Positions 36,011-48,036 of a DNA stretch of 64,000 nucleotides are shown here, piece by piece. Numbering within the stretch: position 1 is the stretch's first letter; every line of letters begins with the position of its first letter. This DNA is from Microdochium bolleyi. Taxonomy: Eukaryota > Ascomycota > Sordariomycetes > Xylariales > Microdochiaceae. The position numbers and the translations under genes were made by a program. The stretch spans positions 2,795,524 through 2,859,523 of the forward strand of contig KQ964245.1 of assembly GCA_001566295.1 (NCBI GenBank), written 5' to 3'. The notes under the pieces are model-generated. The model saw only the letters and a list, made by a program, of their open reading frames with translations, was not told the origin of the DNA and searched no databases.

Positions 36011-36012
36011 TT
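35941..36012. repeat. (CTA)n trinucleotide microsatellite
   Basis: Two runs of CTA/ACT repeats (about 12 and 11 units) are separated by a short CCCTA interruption near 35976-35981 and end in ATTATTAAG. It lies inside the AT-rich block. Confidence 0.95.
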
Positions 36013-39000
36013 ATTAAGCCGATACGAAGAAGTCACTAGCTATGTATTAGGTTTGTGTGTCCCAAAGACTTATATAACTGTTGGGTACTAAGATGAGTAC
36101 TTATTTACTATGTAGAACTCACCTCATAGGTAAGAAAAGAAGTCTATATTAGACTAGTGCCTTGCTTGAAGTCTTTTCAGACGATATAGAGGCGGTCGAA
36201 GAGGAGTTTATTATGTTGCTATTTTATCATGTGTATTTCTCATGTAGCTTAGTTTATCTCTACACAAAGCGTGCTGTACTACTTTTAAGGCATGAGAACA
36301 ACATCGTCAAGACCCTAGGGTCTATCTATTCAGCTTGTATGAAGAACTATATCTATCGATACAGGCAGGTAATTGGTTAACAAAGATCGTAATCTCTTCT
36401 TCCCTTTGTTCCTGGCCACTCACTCTGAAACAAATGAATCTAAATATATTCTTGCTTTGTATCCATTTTTTTCTCTCCAGAGGATGATACGTATAAGCAA
36501 GATAGACTGAGATAACTATTATGTTACTGAGAATTCTCAATAGTCCCAGCCTTAGAACAAGCTATAGTGCTAGAACTTAACCATAAACCTTTTATACTAC
36601 TAGAGTATACATATTCGCACTAGGTGGGTATTGCTACAGTAGAGAGCCATATCATTCAAGTAGACAGGCATGTTGAGCCTTAATCACTACGTGACTCACT
36701 ACGTAAGTTACTGTTCTTTTTCTACATACTTGATGTGCTTTATGCGCTGTACATCTTGTGGTATAATTCTTCAGAGGTCGAAGCCTTAGCGGGAATGAAT
36801 GTTATTGTTTGACTTTCTACTCGGTAGAGTTGTATGAGAAATATTTTCAAATATGGAAAACAGGAAGGCCTTCTTCTAGAGCCAAGAATGAGTTATCCAA
36901 TTTCAGTACAGTAAACCACTAGTGATTGGACTAGCTAGGTGTATAACTTAGGTAGTCAGTTTTATACCTTAGATGAGCGCGTGTAAAGACATCTCCTGTT
37001 AGAGCTCCGCGGTCGATCCACTGTCTCGAGGGTACTATAGCACCCCTCACGAAAGATAATAACGACTATACGGCTAGGCATGCGAGCGATATAGTTTGGC
37101 CTACTAGGATGACTGAGTAGTTCGTACACGCACCTCATTTGAACTAGATCAGTACTACAAGAATACGTGTTGATCTGATCTGCGTATCTACTCCCATAGA
37201 ACCCTACAAAATATTGTTATTTCCATACGTTTGAAGAGCTAACTAAATACTATACCCATATGAATATACCAGCTTTATTAAACAATTTGTGTAACTCCCC
37301 TCTGTGAAACAAATTGTCTATTATTGTTATGCTTAAATACATGTACTACTAGACACTTCGACATAAATTTGGCTGTACTCTAGAAAAAACATCCGGTTGC
37401 GCTACTGATCTACAGAAAATGATATACAAGATCTCCATCGACTACTATGACAACTATTACTGAAGAGAATCTTATACTCCGAAATAAAGGAGAAGGGATA
37501 TATATACTTAGGATACGCCTACAGTAAATTATACTACGTAGGAGAAGATACTTGAAGTAGTAGTATAATGATTACTAGATACATGGTAAGGTATAGTCTC
37601 CCCCTCTATGACCAAGGTTTGACAAGTTTACTTTTCGGCTACTAGTCTAGTCCTGCTTGGAACTCGGAAAGAGATAATTAGCATGGAAGGTTCTAGAGAT
37701 TGATATACGATACATACTCAAAACCGTTCTATCTCTTACTGCTTGGTACATATAATTTGAAAGAGACACTACTATACTTTGTAGGAAAATAACATCACTT
37801 AGTGTAACTAACAATGCGCATTTGATTCTGAAATGGGCGGGAAGTTGAAGTGCCGTATAAGTACGCTTGATATTGCCTACGGCTTGGAACTATACATAAT
37901 AATTCACTGGCTGACTATCAGATCTAAAAATATAAGCGATTCGGGCTTAAGAGTATCTGTACTATAAAACTAAATAAAAGGAGGACGTTACTCGATAACT
38001 ACGTAAGGTAGTAAGTAGTACACAGCCTACTTAAAGCTTTAAAATACAGGATATCTACCTTGCGATAGTATTCGTTTACTATTAATGTACTTACTATTGA
38101 CCTCACCCCTTATGTAGAACGGTGAGATCATCATTTTTGTTGGTGTTCATGATGATGTAAGACTTGCATAGACAAAGGTGAATAAAGAGCAACATGACAT
38201 ATAGGTATTGGATACTTACTTACATCTATGTGAGAACAGATATAGAAGTTATCGAGTATGATTAACACTAGTAGATGCCTTCATTACTAAAAGTAAGGGA
38301 CTACATAGACGTATTCTGTTTTGATTTACATACCTAGCGCTAATAATTACGGGCGATACGAGTCAGAATTGAAATATATGGGTCGATAGACTTTAGACCA
38401 AAGTGATCCAGGGTTATGATCTCGCTCTTACATAGACTGCAATACTTAAGATCCCTTCATAGTTTTCACTAGAATCGAATTAGATACCAATAAATAACAA
38501 CGTAATCATTCCCGAATGCGTAAGGCGTCTAACAACCAGACGGTACACACCTACGCTCGAGCTACGTCAAGGTATTATTATCTGCACAATAAGCAACAAT
38601 AAAAGTATAAGAGTATAAATACATCCTCAGCAACTTTTAGTTCTTCTGCTTTGAACCTTTCAAATGCATTTCCTCAATCCTCGCGTTGTAGCTTGATATA
38701 TCTCGAGATTGGGCTATAACATTAGACTTAGTACAGAGATCTAGTATGTATAAGCATGTTAAGGAGGTCAGACGCACGTCCGTATGACATTATTTTGTCT
38801 AGTTTCATGGAGGAGGAATATTAAGTGGACAAGCAGAAAAGTAAAACTACTTACTATAACTAGGATACTGAGTAGTGTATTTCAATCGAATATCTATAAG
38901 TAACCGCAGAATTGACATTCATCAATACTGGTAAACACAATCAAGATATTGATATAATAGTGGGCGTTAGAAGTTCAGATACTTGGATATATAGAGATAG

Positions 39001-40140
39001 TAAGTAAGGAAGAGGGTAATAAGATGTCGAACTATGTTTCTCATTTTGCAGGCGCGTCAACTACATTTGGTCTGTTTCACAGTGCTCATTCAAGGCAGCG
39101 AAAAGGTTACAAACGCAAGTAGCTATTCTTCCACAAAGTATGATATGACAACAGTTGAAACCCTATACTCTTAAGTGAATGTATAGTATAGAAATAGAGG
39201 ATAGTACAGTTGTTTATAATCTATGAATCTATTATTTCACATTACTATCTAATAGTAGAATATGATATATATAGTTAGACGCCTTTTCTCAAGTATATCA
39301 AAGAAGATGTAAAATTATGTCCTGACCACATACATTCGAAAAGTTAGTAGCTAGTTCTTGAGTGTATTGACTTATATATCTGCATATTATATGGATCCTA
39401 AGTTCATTCACAGGACCAGTTCAGAGCATTAGTAGTACTACCCTATGAAGATAAGCTTCAATCTAGGAGCAAAAGAAAAGTCTATGTATAGTCGTGGAAG
39501 TTTTAGTCTTCGAATAATCAACCATATATATAGTTCACGAAAGTATCTTGCTCAAGGTTGTACACTATGGATTAGGATACTTAAAACCGGTCCAGATTTT
39601 GTGTAAGAGGTAGTAGGATCAGCTTCTAGACCAGATCTGGTCCAATTAAACTAACTATACTTCTTCTAGATAACATTAGTATTGTAATCAGGATATGAAG
39701 TGTAAGATCGAATACACAGGATACTTTGAAGGTATCCATCGTTACTGCAACCGTAATTATTCACTACTAAAGTTTAGAGTTCACTAATAAATAGTAATAC
39801 AGTAGTGAGTATTCAAATACCCTTTTCAGCTAGCATATACCTATAATAATATTGCCCAGCCTTAGAATGAGATACTATAAATTCAAGCGATACATCTATC
39901 TTATAGGGGTTAGCACGATACACAAACTCCAAATAGATGCTCTATCTACTACTTACAATGAAGCTCAGTGCTCAACTGTTCTTTTGCTATTTCCACCTCG
40001 AACTAACCACATAAGAAAGACAAGACGGGGGTTGCTATTTCGCTTTCGATTACTTACCACCGCACTAATAATTTTAGAAGTCATAAAAAGGCCATTCAAT
40101 CAACAAGCGTGCCACTTCTAGAACTACTAGAATACTAATA

Positions 40141-40375
40141 TACCAGTCACGCAGCGCCGGAGGAGCGTAGTCTCAGCGCTATTCCAACTTTATTCGCGTG
40201 GGCTATGGCATTTAGGCCAAAGGCTATCCACCTCCTTGGACACTCTTTCTTTCTTTCTTAACTCTAATACTGTCGGTTGTGAGGACCGACGTCTGCACGT
40301 CCAGAGCAATTGATGCGAAGGCGCTGCTCTAGCGCACTAGAGTTAGAGCGTGTATTTTTGTCCAGCTTTTAGGCA
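40141..40375. other. GC-richer hairpin-rich island within the AT-rich block
   Basis: This stretch keeps CpG and normal GC while its surroundings are AT-rich. It holds stacked inverted repeats: GTCGGT/ACCGAC (40272-40277 with 40285-40290), GACGT/ACGTC (40288-40292 with 40297-40301), AGAGCA/TGCTCT (40303-40308 with 40325-40330) and CTCTAG/CTAGAG (40327-40332 with 40337-40342). It could be a terminal part of a transposon, a short repeat that escaped RIP, or a structured RNA. No known RNA family is recognised. Confidence 0.5.
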
Positions 40376-43300
40376 CGGGTTATTACACGATAGATTCGTA
40401 GGCTCGCTAAACCACTTAGCGGTACAGCATACTATTAGTAATAATATAGCAGTATGTAAATTAATCGTACCATAGACAAAATGAAGTAGCTAGCATGAGC
40501 TATGGCTTTAATGCGTATTTGATCTACTATATATTCGCACTCTTCAGAGCAGCTGTTCAAAGTCGCTAAAGACAATCATTATTATCGGAAGACTATAGTT
40601 CCAATTCTACACTAAGGCCAGTGTAGAAACAAGGTATATTGAAGAGTGGATAAGTTTTCCGCTATCTAAGACTTGGGAAATTTAATCAGAAATTGTAGAT
40701 CTGCGAATTAATACTGTATTTACGGGCTCTACAAATTCACACATATTGTCTTGGGTATATAGGAATCTTTATCTTGACCACAAGACAATCAGTACTCGTA
40801 GAGTTCTCGTCCTTATAGTTGGGGTTCTACTTATTGTTAGTCTATAGTATATCACAGCATGCCGGACTGCAGATGTGAAAAGTTTTCAGCGATATCATCA
40901 TACACAATTACAGGATCAACGCCGCAAGGAGAGGTATAACGGCGATAGAGATATACGCCATATATAGCATAAGGTGTATTTAAATATTTCCATTACGTAT
41001 AGTAGTCTCTAGCATACATGACAAGTATAAGAACATAGCATTAAGATAGAGCTGGAAGTATTGAATTTTACTCTTACTAGTACTCGATTATACTACCTAT
41101 TATGATACTTCTATGTTATAGTACATAACGTAGTTCACAAGCAAGCGGGCCACACAAACGAGCAGGCCATTTCTTATCGCTGCTTTTGTAATGATATCCC
41201 CAACTTTACAACTTCTTTATTTTAAGAAATATAAAGGTCTAGTTAAGTTTATTCGTAAAGGATAAGAAAAACAAAGCTAGTTGTACTAAATTCAAGATCT
41301 AAGTACTAGTTCAAGTAGTAACAATAAGAAAAGTGGGGGACGGGCACGTAAGTTTCTACTTTAAGCGTAATATACTTACATTACGAAACATATATCCTAG
41401 ATCCAAATAGACTAAGCTTATCATTTACTAATAGAATTCACTTTAGCTTTATACCTTCTGAAATAAAGAAGTAACAAGGGTTTGAAAATTCTTATGTTAG
41501 CGGCGATAAGAGGTGGCCCACTTGCTTGTGAACTACTTTATTCATATATCGTGTATTGAGTCGTATCTCTACCCATGTCAATCGAACTATATCTCGTTGT
41601 GTATAGTTATTCGTTCATCTTCAGTATCATTAAATTCTTAACATACTCTCAGACATATGAGCATTCTAGTGTATCGATACGACTACAAATGAAAAAGGGA
41701 CGCCATGGCAGCATCTGTAATATTACTAAACGCATTAAATACTTCACTACGAGACATATGTACAAGCGTAGTAGTCCTGTTCAAGACTCCACATATGGAA
41801 ATGTATTTTCAAGGAAAAGAAAGTGCTAATGGCATCTGTTAATTAGGCAGATTTATCTTTTAAATTCCCTTCACTTCTGAAGCCTCTATTGCCTCTATTG
41901 CCGATACTCCTGGCTCACTAGCAGGCTCTTATCTTTCCTTTTCAAAGTTATGATAGATAGTAGCTAAAAACAACGACGAGTCACGGAATAGTCCTAGTTC
42001 TACTAATAGTACCTAAGCGCAAAATTGTATAAGCCCGTCTCATTATAAGATCGGCGCTTACACTTATAATCATCCCTCCATCCAGCTTCTTGTGCTGTAC
42101 CAGCGAAGCAAAATAACCCAAGTCTCTGTGATCCAAATTGTCGCAGTACATGAAATAGTGCAGGGTGTTGTCTGTAGGCTCACAATACGTGATACCGATT
42201 TGCTTAGCTAGCATGAAGTCTAGATAATCCTCATTTGGGGTCAACCTACGTAAAATGACTCTGATTTCCAGACTGATATCTGGGTACTTTATAGAAAGAA
42301 GGTCCTACACATACTTCTGAATAACCAGGGAGACTGGATCAAAATCTAATCACTATAGGACAGGTAGACAGTACTAGCTACATCCTTTTCTTACATCACC
42401 AAGGATCTGTACGCCACATGGATTGTCACTCAAGAGCAAAGTCTTGCCGAGACTCTCTAGCCACCAGACTACATACATCTATGCCTAGAAACTTGCAAAC
42501 GGCGCTCTTTATTAGTATATACACACTTGAAAGCTTACATATTTGCATTTATGCCCACGCGGAATAGCTTAATATCTGTATTTAGAAGAACTCCGGGCAG
42601 ATGGTCCCGTAGTCGTAGCGTAGTAGTAAAGACTAGTGACTAGTCATCCAAAGAGATATATACAAGTATACTTGCACAAACTCGTACTGATTTAGTATAT
42701 ATATGTTTATGTAGTATTATAGGCATAGAGATATCGCCCAAGATTTCTTCACAGTACATTATTTGGAGGTAATTCTCACTGAAGATTGATACTTCACTCT
42801 CTCACTTGGCGATACACGTACTGAAAACAAAAATGAGTAGCCAAGATCTAATGTGAGCTCTCACTGGACATTTAACGACCAGCAATTGATGAGAATGATT
42901 ACCAGGCGCACGCGTCACCTAACGCCCAACCTTCCGAGCTACAGTAATACATATCGATTTTCCATCTTATTATGCACTCATGTCATGTTTATATATAAGT
43001 ATCCAGATAGAGATTTTGCACGATGTATGTTACAATGCTACAAAACTATACTACTAGTAGTAGAAATTTGTAAATGATGGACTCTGTTTGTTCTACACTT
43101 TAGTACGAATTGCATTAAGTTCGACTAGACTTCAGTGAGATTAATAAATGTTCTAAAAGAAAGATCATCTACAAGTCAAACAAATACAATGCGAATTATA
43201 TTGACATAGTTACTCTACAATTTATATCTGCTTCCAAATACTGTAAAGGACGTATAAACCGTAGTACTATTCAAGGCAGGCTGGGAAATACTAAGAAGAC

Positions 43301-44330
43301 AAACAGAGCTGTGCGCCATTGCATTATAACTGGTAAGCTTTCTCATGTCGGCACGGACTTGGAATCCTTTAAGAACATTTATAGATCTGTTATGTATGAT
43401 TTAGTTGAACTTTAACACACATAAAGACTATTCAAGTATAGTTAGGTCACTCTATATCAGTTCATCATATAGAGAATTGGTGCAAGACCACTTACTATTA
43501 TTAATGTGATAGTATAGTTATCAGCTAGTACTCCTTGACTAAGGATATCATCTCTGCTGGAGATACGTCACTTCGAATACCTTGGATTCTGATGAATTGA
43601 CCAGGTCTCTTCGTTCCTTCCGTATATCATCAAACCACAACGGAACACTTTACGGAAAGAATATTGTGAAGAGGTTGGAACTCAATAGACGACGATGCTT
43701 ACACTCTATAAAACATTTTTGGGTCGCTATGCTTCTGGGTTTTTCAAGAGCTAAATTGTCCCGTTGCTCTCACAATGCAGATCGAAGCCTCAGCAAGTCA
43801 AGCATATTAATTGCAGTACACCTTAGGTATACCTAGGTCTGGTTTCCCGTATCCGGATACTGATACGTGCTTACTACGGAAGAAGAAGAAAAAAAGGACG
43901 ATGAATTACGAATCAGAGTATTATTGCCTTAGGCTACCTGTCCCGCCTCTTATGACTTATTAGGTAAGTACTACTACAGGAATGTTTTCTTTATTTTGCT
44001 TATGAACTACTATATGACATTTATCTACCGTAGGTTTTAAACTATCATATGTATTTAATACATCGCCTTTTACCAGCCTAGTACTATCTATGCATTAGTA
44101 GTCACGCTATTGACCTTGGTATATCAGGGCATAGGTAGAAGAATCATCTCCTTCTGTTTATAAGTATCACAGACCTAAAGTTAGCGGACACTATATATAG
44201 TTCTGTCCTTGAGAAGATAGGACCCGCATGTACGTTGAGACTTGAAATATGTCGTATATCTTAGAAATCTTCACGGTCTGTGAGATCCAACTCAATTTAC
44301 AAAGCACAAACAAGGTTATGACAGTTTGAA

Positions 44331-46780
44331 TGAGAAACTCCACACACAATTGCACATTGTGTATAGGTTCACGGGAAACATATGCTTGTAGGTTCCAAGG
44401 ACAGACCGTGGGCACTGGACTCCATGCCTCGACAAGCTGCAATACGGAGAACTATTGTTTGGACGTGTGCTGGACCACAACGAAACGGGTACCGCGATGT
44501 GATCAACGATAGACTCGGGCACATGTTTCAATGAATCTCTATAAGTGACTGACTGACTGGTAATACGTTTACCGTGCGTGAATTGGGAAAGTCTGAAGAT
44601 GGACGTCAGATTAGTACAGGGTCATCATGAGCATTCATTCCCAGTATGGAGCTGGTCGAGCCCGCAGCATGTGGGACGCATCCTGTGTGCCCAGAAGCGC
44701 CCGTGCATGTTTGAATGCATGGCGCCACCCTGGCGACGACTCGACAACCTTTCTAACATTTGTTTGAGACGGGATTCTGTTTCCAGTAGCAGGGTCTGGC
44801 CGTACTCTTTTCTTTTTAGGGACAGTTCAGGCGTTCATGGAATGATCGCAACCCCAGTGATGGTTAGGCCACCATCTTAATGATTATCCTTGTTCGTGTG
44901 TCCAGTCGCGGCTAGACAACCTCACGTTTGTTCATCATGACATACTCCAAGCCCAAAAGCATTGCGGTGGGATGGTCTTGAAGGGCGATGAGATGGGTTG
45001 GTCACTTACGGCCCAGGATCGAGGTGATAGCGCATATAGCTGTTCGATCTGCAGGGCACTGCGCACCTCGTTGGGCTCACGCGCTCACAATCTGCATGCC
45101 CATTGTGCGTCGGCATCGGAACTCTCGCCCGGGCGGACAATGAATAGTGGCAACGGCTTGTCGGCTCTTTGAGCGTACTGGTCGATGGATATCGTTATTG
45201 AGCCAAGGGCTAGCGTCCTCGTTGATCACAGTCCATGCCTTTACACTTGCAACAGCCATGATCTGGAGTGTTGAGTGAGGAGTGTCGTGGGGATTCTCTT
45301 GAGACTAGCTACAGCTAGTAATGATTACTTCCAGGTAGGGCTTTGCTGCCCGTATGACTTGACAGGGAGTGCGCAAAGCAAGACCCGGCTTAACGTGGAA
45401 GAAAGCTTGACCATGAGCCGTGATATCTATACGGAGTAGGTGAATCATTCGGTCCATGTCACTTTATCTCGCTCTTCGAACCGTGAATGGCCGTGTCGGC
45501 TTAGGGTGCTGGTCTTCAAGTCCACTTGCACCAAGTGTGAAGTGATAGAATTCCACAGATGTCCTGCTGGCGGAAACCCGAACTAAGCCTGAACACATTG
45601 AGGTTATGTACATGAAACTGCTCTCAGACTAGTCGGGGATTGTCACATCGAAGGGTCGAGAAGCTCCATCTGCGTCGGATACCTATGTAACTCATCAGTA
45701 TAGTTGATGGACCATGAGCGAGGTTGTCAGTGTTGATAAAAAATGGTTGAACAATTTCGTGGACAAAAAAGCTAGTCTCCCGCAATAAATCGTTGTGGTT
45801 CATTCAGAGTAGGTTCCTCTGACAGATTGCATGCTGGCAAGATCATGTGATTACATACGTCGGCCGCGAAACGTACCCCTCGTTGACGACCCTGGGCTTC
45901 TTGATGGGCTTGCAGCTCTGCCCATTTGTCGTTACGGTAATCTGCAATGCTGAGCTGGGCAAAAGCTACGTATGTACAAAGGCCTCAGCAGTGGGGAATG
46001 TCCAACTGGTTTCCATCGTTGTGAATGATGACTTGGCGGGGACTTTGCCGGCAGGGCTGTCTGCGAGGATAGATGACAATGAGGACGACACAAGGACGAC
46101 AACGTGGAGAGTAGTGTGTAAGCATTGGTGAGCAGGCAGGAAGAGGTCAGTAGTAGTCTATGTAGCACGGTGAACGTGGCTCCGTGATGATGAACCCTTC
46201 GTTAAAACAGACGCTGCCGGGCAGACGGTTATTTCCAAGATCTTGTCGTAGCCTAGAAGCACAGAAAGCATCATAAGGAGAGAGCACGGCGTTCTCGATC
46301 GATGGGAGGCAGATACGTGCTCGACAGCACGGTCACGCAATACACGAACCCGGCCCATGAAGTCCCCGAACTTGGTATACACGTCGGTGCGTGGCAGGCC
46401 TTCGATGAGCCATAAAATATTAGCGCTGGCGTCACGTACGCTCCGGAAACTATTTCAAGTACCATGGCTTCGGGCGATCAAATATGTCGAACTAGGCGGA
46501 AGAGCCCCGAGGTGTAGGTATAGATAGTCTGAACTGCCATGCTGCCATACTGCCCAAGAGTTCTGTCAACCCAACTCGCAGCTGTACATGCGGCATGAGT
46601 AGTCCTCTTTGTGTAAGTCTCTCGGAGACTGACTTCGACCGAGAAGCCATGTGGTGCTCAGATGGCTCCGGACTGACTCGCTGACATAGTCAGATGATTC
46701 CACTCTTCAAGGAGGCATGCAGATCCACACTGATTGTAAAAGACCTGTAGGTACTTAAGCGAGTTCGTTGATATCCACCA
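44331..46780. other. Gene-poor interval with possible decayed coding fragments
   Basis: Base composition is near normal but no intact gene could be built. On the - strand, 45259-45193 reads MAVASVKAWTVINEDASPW, and the neighbouring +1 frame from 45225 to 45085 continues with IDQYAQRADKPLPLFIVRPG before a stop. That suggests a frameshifted relic or a badly resolved small gene. A second - strand patch near 46380 reads VYTKFGDFMGRVRVL. No family is assigned to either. Confidence 0.4.
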
Positions 46781-46874
46781 GCGGGGATAGCTCAGCTGGG
46801 AGAGCGTCAGACTGAAGACAGAACTTCGGTTCCATTATATCTGAAGGCCGGGTGTTCGAGCCACCCTCACCGCA
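46781..46874 (+). tRNA. tRNA-Phe (GAA) with 21-nt intron
   Basis: The cloverleaf reads: acceptor GCGGGGA/TCACCGC with discriminator A; D stem GCTC/GAGC; anticodon stem TCAGA/TCTGA with loop CTGAAGA (anticodon GAA at 46814-46816); T stem GGGTG/CACCC with loop TTCGAGC. A 21-nt intron (46818-46838) follows position 37, the canonical site cut by the tRNA splicing endonuclease. The mature length is 73 nt plus the added CCA. One G-A mismatch occurs at pair 5-68. A TTTT terminator follows at 46876-46879. TTCGAGC in the T loop is the internal B-box. Confidence 0.95.
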
Positions 46875-48036
46875 GTTTTGCCCTCCATGAGGCTCCAGAA
46901 TCATCGTTGTTGTGGTTCGTGATGACTTTTTTGGCGGAGAGGGTTGTGTGTTGAACATCCCGGGGCTGGTTATGTAAGTTGCGATGTGCCTGGCTCTATT
47001 GGACAATGTGGCAGAAAAGTGGACCCCGACACTCGAGCCACGTCAGGTGTCAGGGTTCCCTCTTGTCGAAGTCCACGGCGGACGGTCCTGAGGCAACGGC
47101 AGGTGATGTGATGAATGCATGGGGGGTGGATGTGTCCACAGAGCGGCCGGCGCTAGGAGCCGGGTTGTGAGAGCTGTGGCATCATGGTCAGCACGTGTCT
47201 GGACGGTGGGCCAAGGGTTGATCATTTTGGGCACACGAACTTTAGGCCACAATGGGCCGCATGCTGGCTGGTTGCAGGAGCGGTGAGGCCGACGCAGGAG
47301 CTGATTGGAGCCTTGAAGCCTCTGTTCGGAGCCAAGTTACTGCTGTGCTGTGTGCTGTGTGCTTTGTGCTGCTGTCGACTGGTCTACGGAGTAATGCTTC
47401 GGCGTTGCATATCAGTGAGACCCTAGAAAGGGCACGGGTGGCATTGGAAAGTGAATTGGCCGAGCTTGCTGCAGAGAACCCTGTTCGGCCCCACACAGCT
47501 GCCCCTCGCCGGTCGGCGCGGGCTATGGACCAAGCTGAGGAGCTGGCGTTTTTTCAATGACCAGCAACACGGCAAGCAATGGTCATCACCACCCATCGAT
47601 GGTGTGTGTGTTGAGGGCGGACGCCGGCTTGCGAGCAGTGGCATACTGTCATGCTGGCAATCTGCTCACCCTGCACAACGACTGCAGGACTCGAGATAAT
47701 CCGAGTGCCTGCACGCAATAGTAAACAAGCCAACGCAGGCCCAAACCAGTGCCCCGCGTGGCTCGTCATAGTCCCCCCGAATTTTTTTGAGCTTCCAGCC
47801 GGGATCGGCCCTTTGTGAGTCTGCGCCTGCGGCCGCCCTCTCGAGCCGGCCAGGCACTCGGGCAGCACAACGCAACCTCCACGGTTCCTTATTTAGGCCA
47901 CCCAATCTTCTCCCCGCCAGATCATTCTTCTGTTTCCTTGCGCCGAACTGCAAGACACACACACACACACACACACACTGACGCATTCCCACACCACACA
48001 CACCATCCTCGGCCACAGCACAGCACCGCCATCACC
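46875..48036. other. Intergenic, DAHP synthase upstream region
   Basis: No gene was recognised. Composition is G-rich then C-rich, with a CA dinucleotide array just before the DAHP synthase start. A + strand frame at 47815-48036 is simply the in-frame upstream extension of the DAHP synthase ORF and contains the CA repeat. Confidence 0.6.
47955..47979. repeat. (AC)12 microsatellite in the 5' leader
   Basis: Uninterrupted AC dinucleotides lie about 60 bp before the DAHP synthase ATG, presumably in the 5' UTR. Confidence 0.9.

Larger units (their letters stand above)
34561..44330. repeat. ~9.8-kb AT-rich gene-free block, probably RIP-mutated repeat DNA
   Basis: Stops are dense in all frames; the longest frames are under 90 codons and lack motifs. 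Hand counts give TpA/ApT 10/7 and (CpA+TpG)/(ApC+GpT) 5/8 in 37561-37620, and 13/11 and 3/5 in 39241-39300. Excess TpA with depleted CpA/TpG is the signature of repeat-induced point mutation. By eye GC is around 35-40%, against clearly GC-rich flanks. The original repeat family cannot be read. Only two 60-base lines were counted, so the whole-block statement is an extrapolation. Edges are gradual and given to within a few hundred bases. Confidence 0.75.

Noticed and set aside
35941..36012. CRISPR-like or telomeric array
   Set aside because: It is a simple trinucleotide microsatellite without spacers and with no TTAGGG units.
41981..42244. 87-codon minus-strand frame in the AT-rich block
   Set aside because: It is the longest of many chance frames there; the translation matches no family I recognise and has no flanking exon signals.
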